From Acidimicrobiaceae bacterium (lineage in GTDB: Bacteria > Actinomycetota > Acidimicrobiia > Acidimicrobiales > Ilumatobacteraceae), in NCBI GenBank assembly GCA_024641005.1, contig JAHEDX010000001.1, positions 45,625-109,624 of the forward strand: 64,000 nt of DNA, read 5' to 3'. Under the pieces are notes generated by a model, which was not told the DNA's origin, ran no database searches, and was given only the letters and a program-made list of their open reading frames with translations. The translations under genes were made by a program, and so were the position numbers. Within the stretch, counting starts at the first letter, position 1. The number at the start of each line of letters is the position of its first letter. Below are positions 8,375 to 16,563 of the stretch, one piece after another.

Positions 8375-9745
8375 TCAGGGGAGCAGCGAGCGTCCGAGCG
8401 GTTGCATCACGTGGTGTGCTGCCATGGCAGAACCGGGAGGACCCATCAGGGCCTTGTAGCGTCGCCAGCGGCGGTCGAACAATGCGACCAACTGCATGTC
8501 GTGGACGCCGTCGTCGGCGAGCACGAACTGTTCGAGCTGAGCCTCACAATCCTCCCAGTCGGCTGACGTGCGTCCGGTGATCGCGGCGACGTCGGCCCGA
8601 TCGAGTTGCATCACCTCTGCACCGATCTGGTCGAAGCGTTCGAGGTGTCGCGCCAGACGGAACGCGATGCGGACCTGGTAAGCAACGAACGGATCGTCGA
8701 CCTTGATGGACCGCAGCGAACGCGAGAGATGCTCGTGTGGGGCCGAGACGGGCGAGACGATCGGGTCGGGGATGTCGACCTCGTCGAGTTCGAGGCCGAG
8801 GTAATCCGCCATCGTCTCGACGGTGTGGAGGTTGGTCTCGCTGACCCAGTGGGCATAGGTCATGTAGTCGGTGTCAGGCACCGGTTCGGCGAGCGGATTG
8901 TGGAACGACAATGCGTTGGTGAGCGTGAAGAACAAGTGATGCCACTGGATCGCGGCTCTGTCGACCGGTGTCCCACTGATCTCTGTGTAGCGGTCATAGA
9001 TCTGATCGAAGTCGCCGTACGGGATGACGGTGTCGCGCATACGCCATGCTGCGAGATCCATCATCGGATCGCCGATGTGGCCGAGCTCGACATCCATCAC
9101 TGCCAGCACCTTCTTGCCGTCGTGGTGGAACTGGCCCGAATCCCAGACGACCGGACTCTCGCGATCGGATTCGGGCATCGGGTGGCGTTGCAGCCAGCCG
9201 AGCACGAACTCCATCAGCGGGTCGGGCCGGACCTTCGTCGACCGGAACACGCGATCGAAGCGCCGGGTGCCGACGAGAGCGGCGTCGGCCGGTGACGTGC
9301 CTCGAACGATGCCGGCCGCGGCGAACGGCTCGACGGGCAAGGCGTGGATGCGGGCCAACACATGCAGGTAATCATCGACGATCGCAGCTCGATCCTCGGC
9401 AGCGACCCCAGCGAAGTCGGGCTTGCCCGGCACGGCCGCCATCGCGTAGGCGCGCGGCTCGTCACACCATCCGTGCACATGGGGGACCGGGATGCCCTGC
9501 TGCTCGAGCAGTCGTTGGAACCGCATCTCGTGATCGAGTGGGAAGACGAGTGGGCAGTCGGCCCGCTCGCCGCGCACCACGACGCGTTCGAACGTTCCGG
9601 CGCGGTCGATCTCGACGAACCACATCGGTCGCCAACGAGGCTGGCGTTCCCAGGACACGACACGCCCGGCCAGTTCGCTCTCCAGCCAGGCGATCACCCG
9701 GGCGTCGTCACCTGTTGCGCCGCCCACTTCGTCCGATCCCGCCAC
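8375..9745 (-). CDS. APH-like phosphotransferase family protein with atypical catalytic loop
   Basis: Kinase-like protein of 456 residues, longer than its two relatives in the window. The DxxxGDP region (MDVELGHIGDP) is intact. The usual HGDxxxxN catalytic loop is replaced by WDSGQFHHDG, keeping one Asp but lacking the usual His and Asn. A long C-terminal extension includes a PHEHLSRSLRSIK segment. GTG 9745 is chosen because AGAGGA lies about 7 bp upstream. The related protein at 62161 has a canonical loop. The substrate of this family in catabolic clusters is generally unknown. Confidence 0.8.
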   Translation of the reverse strand: MAGSDEVGGATGDDARVIAWLESELAGRVVSWERQPRWRPMWFVEIDRAGTFERVVVRGERADCPLVFPLDHEMRFQRLLEQQGIPVPHVHGWCDEPRAYAMAAVPGKPDFAGVAAEDRAAIVDDYLHVLARIHALPVEPFAAAGIVRGTSPADAALVGTRRFDRVFRSTKVRPDPLMEFVLGWLQRHPMPESDRESPVVWDSGQFHHDGKKVLAVMDVELGHIGDPMMDLAAWRMRDTVIPYGDFDQIYDRYTEISGTPVDRAAIQWHHLFFTLTNALSFHNPLAEPVPDTDYMTYAHWVSETNLHTVETMADYLGLELDEVDIPDPIVSPVSAPHEHLSRSLRSIKVDDPFVAYQVRIAFRLARHLERFDQIGAEVMQLDRADVAAITGRTSADWEDCEAQLEQFVLADDGVHDMQLVALFDRRWRRYKALMGPPGSAMAAHHVMQPLGRSLLP

Positions 9746-9792
9746 GTTGCAGTCCTCTCTGTCAGAAGCGGGCCTGCGGCCCGTCGTAGTAC

Positions 9793-9808
9793 TTGACACT
9801 AGTGTCAA
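9793..9808. promoter_or_regulatory. Operator-like inverted repeat, perfect copy (site 3)
   Basis: TTGACACTAGTGTCAA, fully palindromic and extendable to 18 bp with flanking C/G (9792-9809). It lies between the divergent phosphotransferase and MarR genes, 47 bp before the phosphotransferase start. It is the best match to the shared consensus. Confidence 0.7.
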
Positions 9809-9951
9809 GCCTTCGGACGAGAGGCATCGCAGGCAGCGACAGCGCGAGATCGGTTGCAGGTGGTCGACCCCGTGCCATGCCGTGCAAGGAGCGGGCCCTC
9901 GTCCAGGCGATGGCTAGCCTGACGCCTGACGACGTGGACCAGAAGGGCAGC

Positions 9952-10470
9952 ATGGACGACTCGACGATTCGCGAGCTCAATGAGTGCAAGGCGTTGATCC
10001 GTGAACGCGCCGCTGGGGAAGCGGCGCTCGGCGACGAGGTGCTCGATCGGATGGAAGTGATGTTCGATCTCAGTCGCTTCGCGCTCCGGCTCGCCCGCGA
10101 CTTCGAATCGGTCCACCGTGTCAATGGGCTCACGTGGGCCGGCTTCCGGGTGCTCAACATGCTGTGGGTGATGGGGGATCTCGGGCCGAGCCGGCTCGCA
10201 GTGCTCACCGGGTCGTCCCGAGCGAGCATTTCGAGCGTCATGAACTCCTTGGAGGCGGGCGGTCTGATCGAACGCACTGTCGACCCGTCGAATCGGCGGC
10301 TCGTCCAAGTTGCGCTGACCGAAAAGGGTCACGGTGCTTTGGCCGAGGCGATCCCCGTGCAGGCGGAACGCGAACGCAATTGGCTGGCGGTCCTGTCGAG
10401 CCAGGACCTCAGCGATCTCAAGCGGATCATGAATCGGTTGCTCGAACAGCCCGATCCACAGCCGTCGTGA
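9952..10470 (+). CDS. MarR family transcriptional regulator
   Basis: Winged-helix regulator of 172 residues. The body shows GLTWAGFRVLNMLW, recognition helix SSRASISSVMNSLEAGGLIER, and wing SNRRLVQVALTEKG, in the order expected for MarR. ATG 9952 has AGAAGG upstream. An open frame extends back to a TTG inside the palindromic operator at 9793, but that would overlap the control site and lacks a ribosome-binding site. The perfect site 3 in its promoter region makes it a candidate regulator of the TTGAC-N6-GTCAA set. Confidence 0.9.
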   Translation: MDDSTIRELNECKALIRERAAGEAALGDEVLDRMEVMFDLSRFALRLARDFESVHRVNGLTWAGFRVLNMLWVMGDLGPSRLAVLTGSSRASISSVMNSLEAGGLIERTVDPSNRRLVQVALTEKGHGALAEAIPVQAERERNWLAVLSSQDLSDLKRIMNRLLEQPDPQPS

Positions 10471-10555
10471 GCCGGTTCGGGTAGTCACCGCCGGCATCCA
10501 TCACCTGGTGCCGTTCGATCATCACCTGGCGCAGTGCGATGCCGCGCCGAAGGGT

Positions 10556-10573
10556 GTCAATATTGACGGTCAA
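10556..10573. promoter_or_regulatory. Cluster of GTCAA/TTGAC half-sites
   Basis: Three half-sites in a row (GTCAA 10556-10560, TTGAC 10563-10567, GTCAA 10569-10573), 101 bp ahead of the VOC gene. The half-sites match the TTGAC-N6-GTCAA operator, but the spacing is different (everted, N2 then N1). Confidence 0.35.
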
Positions 10574-10673
10574 ACCTTGAATCATGACCGAGGGCACGAG
10601 TAGTGTGGGCTTCGTCGTCGCCACTCGAACCGTTCCCGAGTCGTTCCGCCCGACCCAACGAGGAGGTCCAGCC

Positions 10674-11330
10674 ATGCCACCCGAGACCATCACGAGTGCC
10701 GTGCAGGACGCGGCGGTACCCAGCACTCCGCCCACCAGCCCTCAGAACCTGCACCACGTTGCGTACATCACCTACGACAGCGCAGCGACTGCCGACTTCT
10801 ACACCAGGGTGATGGGTATGCCGTTGGTCAACGCGGTCATGGACGACCACCTTCCGTCCACCGGCGATCGCACGCCCTACTTCCACACCTTCTTCCGCAT
10901 GGGTGACGGTTCGACGATCGCCTTCTTCGAGTCGCCGGGCCTCCCGCCGACGCCAGAGGTGCCGACGCCGGCGTTCAAGAACTTCAACCACATCGCCTTG
11001 CAGGTGCCGACCCGAGCCGACGTGGATCAGTGGTGTGCCTGGCTGGAGCGAAACGGTGTCGACGTGCGAGTGGTCGACCATCACATCATCTACAGCGCCT
11101 ATTTCGAAGATCCCAACGGGGTGCGCCTCGAGGTCACCGCGACGATCGTCGAATCGTGGAACGATCAAGCAGAGGTCGGAGCCGCAGCGCTGCGTGAATG
11201 GACCGAGGCGAAAGCGCAGGCCCAGCGCGAAGGCACCGACAGCGATGACGCGCTGCGCTCCGTGATCGCCGGCCACGCCCATCAGGCGAGCATCCGAGAC
11301 CAGGTCGACACCAGCCGGACCGAGAGCTGA
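10674..11330 (+). CDS. VOC (glyoxalase/dioxygenase-fold) family protein
   Basis: Protein of 218 residues with two beta-alpha-beta-beta-beta modules. Likely metal ligands are His in LHHVAYIT, His in FNHIALQV and Glu in VRLEVTA. The signature YFHTFFRMGDGSTIAFFE is nearly repeated in the paralogue at 35547. ATG 10674 follows AGGAGG. It heads an operon with an amidohydrolase and a crotonase. The role could be ring-cleavage-like, epimerase-like or isomerase-like; it is undetermined. Confidence 0.85.
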   Translation: MPPETITSAVQDAAVPSTPPTSPQNLHHVAYITYDSAATADFYTRVMGMPLVNAVMDDHLPSTGDRTPYFHTFFRMGDGSTIAFFESPGLPPTPEVPTPAFKNFNHIALQVPTRADVDQWCAWLERNGVDVRVVDHHIIYSAYFEDPNGVRLEVTATIVESWNDQAEVGAAALREWTEAKAQAQREGTDSDDALRSVIAGHAHQASIRDQVDTSRTES

Positions 11331-11368
11331 TCAACGATGGCGCACCCCGACCATTGCGAGGGAATCCG

Positions 11369-12562
11369 ATGACGTTGACCGGCCCTTACTTCGACTGCGA
11401 CTCACACATCGTCGAGACCCTCGAGAATCTGACGCGGCATCAGCCCAAGGCGTTCAAAGAGAAGTATCGACTCGAACGGCGCGAAACCGACGAGGGCAAG
11501 TATCCCTGGTTCCTGAACGGCCAGAAGCTCGCAATTCTCGAAGATGCCACCCGCCCCGGCAACCTGATCCCCAAGCCGGGTGCCTTGAAGGAGTTCCTGA
11601 AAGCTCTCAAAGAGGGCCTCACGACACACGTCTTCGTACCGGCAGGGCCAGAGGTGCTGACGCGCGATGGCCGGCTCGAGCACATGGACGCGACCGGCGT
11701 CGAGGCATCGATCCTCTATCCGGGTGAGGTCATCTCGATCTGGCCGTACTTCACCGAGCCTGCTGATCGCCTCACATTGCTGCACGCCTTCAACGAATAT
11801 CTGTTGGAGGATTGGGGTTTCAACTATCGCGACCGCCTGTACGGCGCGCCGATGCTCGTCCTGGATGACGTCGATGCCGCGGTGAGCGAAGCGAACTGGA
11901 TGGTCGAGCACGGTGCACGGGTCGTCCTGATCCCGGCCCAACCGGCCGCTGGGCGCTCACCTGCCGATCCCCACTTCGATCCGGTCTGGTCGATCCTCAA
12001 CGAAGCAGGCGTCGTGGTGGCCTTTCACATCGGCGAGTCCGAAGGCACCCACCCGCTCCTGCGAGCATGGAACGAAACGGTGACACCGGCGCGACATTCC
12101 GCTTCAGCCTGGTTCTGGATGAATGCCTATGGCGAAGCGCCCCTGGTGCACACCCTGTCGTCGATGATCTACTACAACCTGTTCGCCCGGTTCCCGAATC
12201 TGAGGATCCTCAGTGTCGAGAACGGGGCCGAGTGGGTTCCGCATTTCCTGACCAAGCTCGACAAGAGTCGGGGCATGGCGAAGAATGGCGAGTGGCCATG
12301 TGGCCAGCTGCCCGAACGGCCGAGCAACATCTTCCGTCAACACGTCGGTGTGGTGCCGTATCCGGAGGACGACGTGGTCGAGATCACCGCTGCGGTCGGT
12401 CCCGACACGCTCTGTCTCGGAACCGACTTCCCGCACCCGGAAGGCGTCGCCAGAGCGCAGGAGTTCGCCGAGCAGTCGATGGCCGGGATCGACGACGAGT
12501 CGACTCGTCGCAAGCTCCTGTACGAGAACGGACGTCGCTTCGTCCCGGTCGGCACCGCGTAG
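11369..12562 (+). CDS. Amidohydrolase family protein (amidohydrolase_2 type)
   Basis: Metal-dependent TIM-barrel hydrolase or decarboxylase of 397 residues. The N-terminal metal motif is DCDSHIVE (D-x-H-x-x-E in place of HxH). FHIGESEGTHP supplies a further His, and LGTDFPHPEG contains the C-terminal metal Asp. ATG 11369 follows GAGGGAA. This family includes ACMSD-like decarboxylases and LigY/LigJ-type hydrolases of aromatic catabolism. It is more distant from the 24090 and 36204 proteins than those two are from each other. Confidence 0.88.
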   Translation: MTLTGPYFDCDSHIVETLENLTRHQPKAFKEKYRLERRETDEGKYPWFLNGQKLAILEDATRPGNLIPKPGALKEFLKALKEGLTTHVFVPAGPEVLTRDGRLEHMDATGVEASILYPGEVISIWPYFTEPADRLTLLHAFNEYLLEDWGFNYRDRLYGAPMLVLDDVDAAVSEANWMVEHGARVVLIPAQPAAGRSPADPHFDPVWSILNEAGVVVAFHIGESEGTHPLLRAWNETVTPARHSASAWFWMNAYGEAPLVHTLSSMIYYNLFARFPNLRILSVENGAEWVPHFLTKLDKSRGMAKNGEWPCGQLPERPSNIFRQHVGVVPYPEDDVVEITAAVGPDTLCLGTDFPHPEGVARAQEFAEQSMAGIDDESTRRKLLYENGRRFVPVGTA

Positions 12563-12571
12563 CTTCTGGGT

Positions 12572-13390
12572 ATGAACGATCGAGCTGAACAGTCGTTGGT
12601 CTTCGACTCACCCGTCCCCGGAGTGAGGCGGGTCACGTTCAATCGACCGGAGAAGTACAACGCCTTCACGTTCGACATGTACCGAACCCTTCTCGAATGG
12701 TTGCGGTCCGTCCAGTTCGATGCGGAGGCGCGAGTCGTCGTGTTGACCGGGGCTGGGCGCGGGTTTTGTTCAGGTCAGGATCTCGCGGCCGGCAGCCCTC
12801 CGCCATGGGCGCCCCCCAACGTCGGCAATCAATACCGAGATCTGTACGCGATGCAGGAGATTCGCGAGATCCCGCTCGTCATGCGCGGTCTCCCGCAGCC
12901 CGTGATCGCCGCCGTCAACGGTCCGGTCGCCGGGATCGGCATGATGTTCGCACTCGCTGCCGACATAGCGGTTGCAGCTCGGTCGGCGAGGTTCGTCAAC
13001 GCCTTTCACAATGTCGGGATCGGAAGCGAGGGCGGCGTGAGCTACCTCCTCCCGCGAGCGGTCGGTAGCCAGCGCGCCGCCGAGCTGCTGTTCACGAGTC
13101 GAGTGGTCGAAGCCGATGAGGCCGCCGACATCGGGCTCGTGCTCGAAAGCGTGCCCGACGACGAACTCATGCAGCGGGTGCTCGAACTGGCATCCAACAT
13201 GATGCTCAACACGCCGCTCGACAACTGGCTGACCAAGCAGTCGTTGCATGCGAACATCGAGGCGCAGAGTTTCGCCAGGGCGCTCGACATGGACACTCGT
13301 GGCGTCGTGCTGTCACGAACCACCCGCGACACCGGCGAACGACGCGCAGCGAACGCTGAGCGGCGTCCACCGGACTACACCCACCACTGA
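12572..13390 (+). CDS. Enoyl-CoA hydratase/isomerase family protein
   Basis: Crotonase of 272 residues with VTFNRPEKYNAF, the CoA/oxyanion segment GFCSGQDLAAG, NGPVAGIGMMFALAAD, and EGGVSYLLPRAVG. It starts 9 bp after the amidohydrolase stop, so VOC-amidohydrolase-crotonase form one transcription unit. The C-terminal tail (after residue 240) is rich in Arg and unlike the usual FxEKRxPxF ending. Confidence 0.9.
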   Translation: MNDRAEQSLVFDSPVPGVRRVTFNRPEKYNAFTFDMYRTLLEWLRSVQFDAEARVVVLTGAGRGFCSGQDLAAGSPPPWAPPNVGNQYRDLYAMQEIREIPLVMRGLPQPVIAAVNGPVAGIGMMFALAADIAVAARSARFVNAFHNVGIGSEGGVSYLLPRAVGSQRAAELLFTSRVVEADEAADIGLVLESVPDDELMQRVLELASNMMLNTPLDNWLTKQSLHANIEAQSFARALDMDTRGVVLSRTTRDTGERRAANAERRPPDYTHH

Positions 13391-13399
13391 TCCCATGGC

Positions 13400-13431
13400 C
13401 GACGGCTGCTAGGTGGGATCGTCCGCCGTCG
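13400..13431. terminator. Weak hairpin between convergent genes
   Basis: CGACGGC (13400-13406) pairs with GCCGTCG (13425-13431) across an 18-nt loop between the crotonase and thiolase stops. There is no T-run. It is one of the few convergent gaps here without the palindromic repeat. Confidence 0.3.
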
Positions 13432-13453
13432 TGAACGAGCGCACCAGAGATGA

Positions 13454-15088
13454 TCAAGGTCCGGTGAGCAGCATCGTGCTGCTGGGCACGCCACCGCCGC
13501 TCGAGACCAGGGCGACGCGGGCGTCGGTCACCTGACGCCCGTCCGCTCGGCCTCGTAACTGCAACACGGCTTCGTGCAGATACCCGAAGCCGTGTGTCCT
13601 GCCCGCCGAGAGCTGGCCGCCGTGAGGGTTGAGCGGCAGACTGCCGCTGAGCGAGATGCGGCTGCCGTCGCCGATGAAGTCGCTCGCCTCGCCGAGCCCG
13701 CAGAAGCCGAGCGCTTCGATCCACGAGAGACAGTTGAACGTGAACCCGTCGTACAGCAGGGCGACGTCGACATCATCGGTCGTCAGGTCGGTACGCGACC
13801 ACAGATGGGCGGCGGGGCCCATCAACTGTGGCTCGTGCGTGATCGTGCCCTGGTCCCACGAGATCCGCTCGATGATCTGGGTGCCGACCGCTTCGATCCG
13901 GATCGGCGGCTGCCGTAGGTCGGCGCTGGTGTCGGCTGCCGACACGATGAACGCGATCGAGCCGTCACATGGAACGTCGCAGTCGTACAGACCGAACGGC
14001 GTCGAGATCATCCGCGCCGACAGGTAATCGTCCATCGTCATCGGGTCGCGGTAGATCGCGGCCGGATTGAGCGCGGCGTTGTTGCGGGCGTTGACAGCGA
14101 TCCGCCCGAGTACGTCGCGGCTGGCGCCGTAGTGGTGCAGATAGTTGTTGGCGTACATGCCGATCCAGTTGGCGGCCGACACGGCGCCGAACGGCATCCG
14201 GTAGGCGAGCATGTCGCCGGTCACCCTGCCGGTGTGAGCAGCGGTCCGGGGGAGCGAAGCGCTGGTGGACTCCCACACCGTGCGATAACAGAGCACGTGG
14301 CGACACATGCCGGATGCGACGGCCATCATCGCTGCGATGAGCGCACCGGCCTGTCCTGGGATCTCGGCGCCACCATTGATCCAGGTCGGCCGGATCCTCA
14401 GCGATTCCTCGACCGGGGTGATGCCACCCTCCGAGTGCCCGCCGTCATAGCCGCCGGCACCTGGGTAGGTCGACAAGCCGTCGATGTCGTCGAGCGTGAG
14501 GCCGGCGTCGTCGATGGCGGTCAGGCACGCTTGGACGGTGAGCCCGACCGGATCGGCCATCAGCCGACGACCGATCTGCGATGTGCCGATCCCGCTGATG
14601 ACGGAATGATGCTCGAACTTGGCGGTGCCCGACATCGGCCGCACCGACGAGCGGATGTCGGGGTCCGGTGCTGTCGGAGCCGGATCGGCGCCCGGAATCG
14701 GCTGGAACATCGGCAGCCACACGTCGTCGTACTGCTCGAAGACCACCTGAACCCGCATCCCGATCCCCACGTCTGCGGGATCACAGCCGATGATGTTGGT
14801 GGTGAGCCGCACCCTGGGGTCCTCGTCGATCGCCACGATCGCGATCACATAGGGCGGTGGCAGGTCGGGCAGCCAGGGATGAGCGTTGATCGTGAAGCCG
14901 ACCACGGTCGCTGCGCCGTCGACCGCCGCCACCTCGGTCTCGGTCGAGTGACACTCGGCGCACACCGGGCCAGGGGGGTGCCGAAGCGTGCCGCACGAGC
15001 TACACCGCTGGAATCGCAGGTGTCCGTCGGCACCCGAGGTCCAGAAGAATGCGTTCCAAGGCGTCAGCTCCGGGAGTGGCCGGGGCAT
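13454..15088 (-). CDS. DUF35 (zinc ribbon/OB-fold)-SCP2-type thiolase fusion
   Basis: Two-domain protein of 544 residues. Residues about 1-135 form a DUF35 unit: rubredoxin-like zinc ribbon (CSSCGTLRHPPGPVCAEC) then an OB-fold (VGFTINAHPWLPDLPPPYV). Residues about 155-544 form a lipid-transfer-type thiolase (LPLNPHGGQLSAGRTHG, ALLYDGFTF). Such thiolases with DUF35 partners, for example Ltp2-type steroid side-chain aldolases, act on CoA thioesters. In most systems, and at 54964-56543 here, the two parts are separate genes. ATG 15088 is two bases from the preceding PPOX stop. Confidence 0.9.
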   Translation of the reverse strand: MPRPLPELTPWNAFFWTSGADGHLRFQRCSSCGTLRHPPGPVCAECHSTETEVAAVDGAATVVGFTINAHPWLPDLPPPYVIAIVAIDEDPRVRLTTNIIGCDPADVGIGMRVQVVFEQYDDVWLPMFQPIPGADPAPTAPDPDIRSSVRPMSGTAKFEHHSVISGIGTSQIGRRLMADPVGLTVQACLTAIDDAGLTLDDIDGLSTYPGAGGYDGGHSEGGITPVEESLRIRPTWINGGAEIPGQAGALIAAMMAVASGMCRHVLCYRTVWESTSASLPRTAAHTGRVTGDMLAYRMPFGAVSAANWIGMYANNYLHHYGASRDVLGRIAVNARNNAALNPAAIYRDPMTMDDYLSARMISTPFGLYDCDVPCDGSIAFIVSAADTSADLRQPPIRIEAVGTQIIERISWDQGTITHEPQLMGPAAHLWSRTDLTTDDVDVALLYDGFTFNCLSWIEALGFCGLGEASDFIGDGSRISLSGSLPLNPHGGQLSAGRTHGFGYLHEAVLQLRGRADGRQVTDARVALVSSGGGVPSSTMLLTGP

Positions 15089-15089
15089 G

Positions 15090-15566
15090 TCAGAGGCCCG
15101 CCAGTTTGCGGAAGTCCCAACTGGTGATCTTGTCGGGGGTGATCCGCACCCAGGCGTGCCGACCGTCGGGCATGAACGCGCCGTCGGAGTACTTCTGTCC
15201 GAACCGCTGCTCGGCGTCGGCGACGGTCGGGTCCGAGGTGTCGGTGCGCGGCACCTCACCGACGCTTTCGACCCGTCCGTTCAGCTCGACGCCACGCAAC
15301 TCCATGTAGTCGTCTCCGGCGTCGATCACCACAGCGACTCGCGGGTCGCGCATCAGGTCGGTCCAGCGCTGGCTCTTCACGATCGAGTTGAGCCACAGCG
15401 CCGAGCCGTCCCACACGAACCAGAGCGGAGCGACATGCGGTGCGCCGTCGGCGCCGACGGTGGCGACGCGACAGGTGCGCTCGGTCGCGAGGAACTCGTC
15501 GACTTCGGTCGGGGTCATTGCGATCTTGCGACCGCGGCGCTGACGCTCGTGGGGTGACGTGGTCAT
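15090..15566 (-). CDS. Pyridoxamine 5'-phosphate oxidase/F420 split-barrel family protein
   Basis: Protein of 158 residues in the PPOX class: CRVATVGADGAPHVAPLWFVWDG-type first strands and a DPRVAVVIDAGD strand. Actinobacterial members often bind F420 or FMN and reduce or detoxify substrates. Adjacent ATGs at 15569 and 15566 follow GAGAGGA; 15566 gives the better spacing. It is the first gene of a unit with the DUF35-thiolase fusion, 20 bp after operator-like site 4. Confidence 0.82.
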   Translation of the reverse strand: MTTSPHERQRRGRKIAMTPTEVDEFLATERTCRVATVGADGAPHVAPLWFVWDGSALWLNSIVKSQRWTDLMRDPRVAVVIDAGDDYMELRGVELNGRVESVGEVPRTDTSDPTVADAEQRFGQKYSDGAFMPDGRHAWVRITPDKITSWDFRKLAGL

Positions 15567-15585
15567 CATCTTCCTCTCGACCGAC

Positions 15586-15601
15586 TTGACAATACTGTCA
15601 G
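15586..15601. promoter_or_regulatory. Operator-like inverted repeat (site 4)
   Basis: TTGACAATACTGTCAG, TGAC-N6-GTCA spacing, 20 bp upstream of the PPOX-thiolase unit on the minus strand. Confidence 0.6.
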
Positions 15602-15665
15602 GCGGTCGCTCTGTCGCCATCGAGCCGATCGGGCGCCCCGCAGGAGTTCTGCGATCCGTGGCGGC

Positions 15666-16436
15666 TCAGACGTGGATGCTGAGACCTCCGCCGACCCGCA
15701 GGGTCTCGGCAGTCACGAACTTGGCTCGATCCGACACGAGGAACAGCATTGCCTCGACGACGTCCTGCTCCTCGCCGTCACGGCCGATCACCTGGGTCGC
15801 CTTGACCATGTCGACGACCGCCTCGGGCAACTCGGCCCGGATCGTGTCGGTGAAGATCAGCCCGGGAGCGATGGCGTTGACCCTGATGCCGTCGCCGCCC
15901 AGTTCGCGCGCCGACGTGACGGTGACGCCGCGAACGGCGAGCTTCGAGATGCCGTACGCGGTCTGGCAGCCGTCCGCGGCCGCGGACGAGATGTTGACGA
16001 TCGAGGCGCCCGGGCGGCCCTTCATCACTGGAGCGGCCGCGAGGGTGCAGATGATCGTGCCCATCAGGTTCACGTCGAACAGGCTGCGCAGCTTGTCGAT
16101 GCCCGAGTTGGCCATCGGTTCGTTGAAGGCCTGTGAGTGCAGCCCGGCGTTGTTGATCAGGATGTCGACCCCGCCGAGCCGTTCGACGACATCGTCGAAC
16201 ATAGCTGCCACCTGGTGCTCGTCGCTGACGTCGCAGTCGTACGAGGTCGCCTCGCCACCGGCCGCCCTGATCTCGGATGCGACGCGCTCGCCGGCGGCTG
16301 GGTCGATGTCGGCCAGCACCACGTGCGCACCCCGTGCTGCGAGGGACCGGCCGAACGCCTCACCGAAGCCGCGCCCGCCGCCGGTGATCACGGCCACCCG
16401 GCCCTGGTGCTCGTGCGCTGGTTCGGGTTGTTCCAC
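15666..16436 (-). CDS. SDR family oxidoreductase
   Basis: SDR of 256 residues: TGGGRGFG, NNAG, catalytic Ser in NISSAAAD, AYGISKLA. GTG 16436 is preferred over the upstream ATG 16469 because GAGGAGA lies directly before it and 16469 nearly touches site 5. It is divergent from the MFS exporter gene; the shared upstream region holds two operator-like sites. The C-terminal ETLRVGGGLSIHV is an unusual variant of the normal VDGG ending. Confidence 0.88.
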   Translation of the reverse strand: MEQPEPAHEHQGRVAVITGGGRGFGEAFGRSLAARGAHVVLADIDPAAGERVASEIRAAGGEATSYDCDVSDEHQVAAMFDDVVERLGGVDILINNAGLHSQAFNEPMANSGIDKLRSLFDVNLMGTIICTLAAAPVMKGRPGASIVNISSAAADGCQTAYGISKLAVRGVTVTSARELGGDGIRVNAIAPGLIFTDTIRAELPEAVVDMVKATQVIGRDGEEQDVVEAMLFLVSDRAKFVTAETLRVGGGLSIHV

Positions 16437-16473
16437 GTCGTCTCCTCGTTCGGTCGGCTGCCGATCCACGGAC

Positions 16474-16489
16474 CTGACATCATCGTCAA
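16474..16489. promoter_or_regulatory. Operator-like inverted repeat (site 5)
   Basis: CTGACATCATCGTCAA, 38 bp upstream of the minus-strand SDR start, in the divergent SDR/MFS promoter region. Confidence 0.55.
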
Positions 16490-16526
16490 GTTACAGGCTG
16501 TGCAGGGCCCCGTCGAAGGCGCACGG

Positions 16527-16542
16527 TTGACGGGGCCGTCAA
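16527..16542. promoter_or_regulatory. Operator-like inverted repeat (site 6)
   Basis: TTGACGGGGCCGTCAA, perfect arms, 22 bp before the MFS GTG start. It pairs with site 5 to give both divergent genes their own site. Confidence 0.6.
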
Positions 16543-16563
16543 CTGACGGCCTACTGTTCCTTC

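Noticed and set aside
9793..10470. TTG start of the MarR gene at 9793
   Set aside because: It would place the start inside the perfect palindromic operator and lacks a ribosome-binding site; ATG 9952 has AGAAGG.
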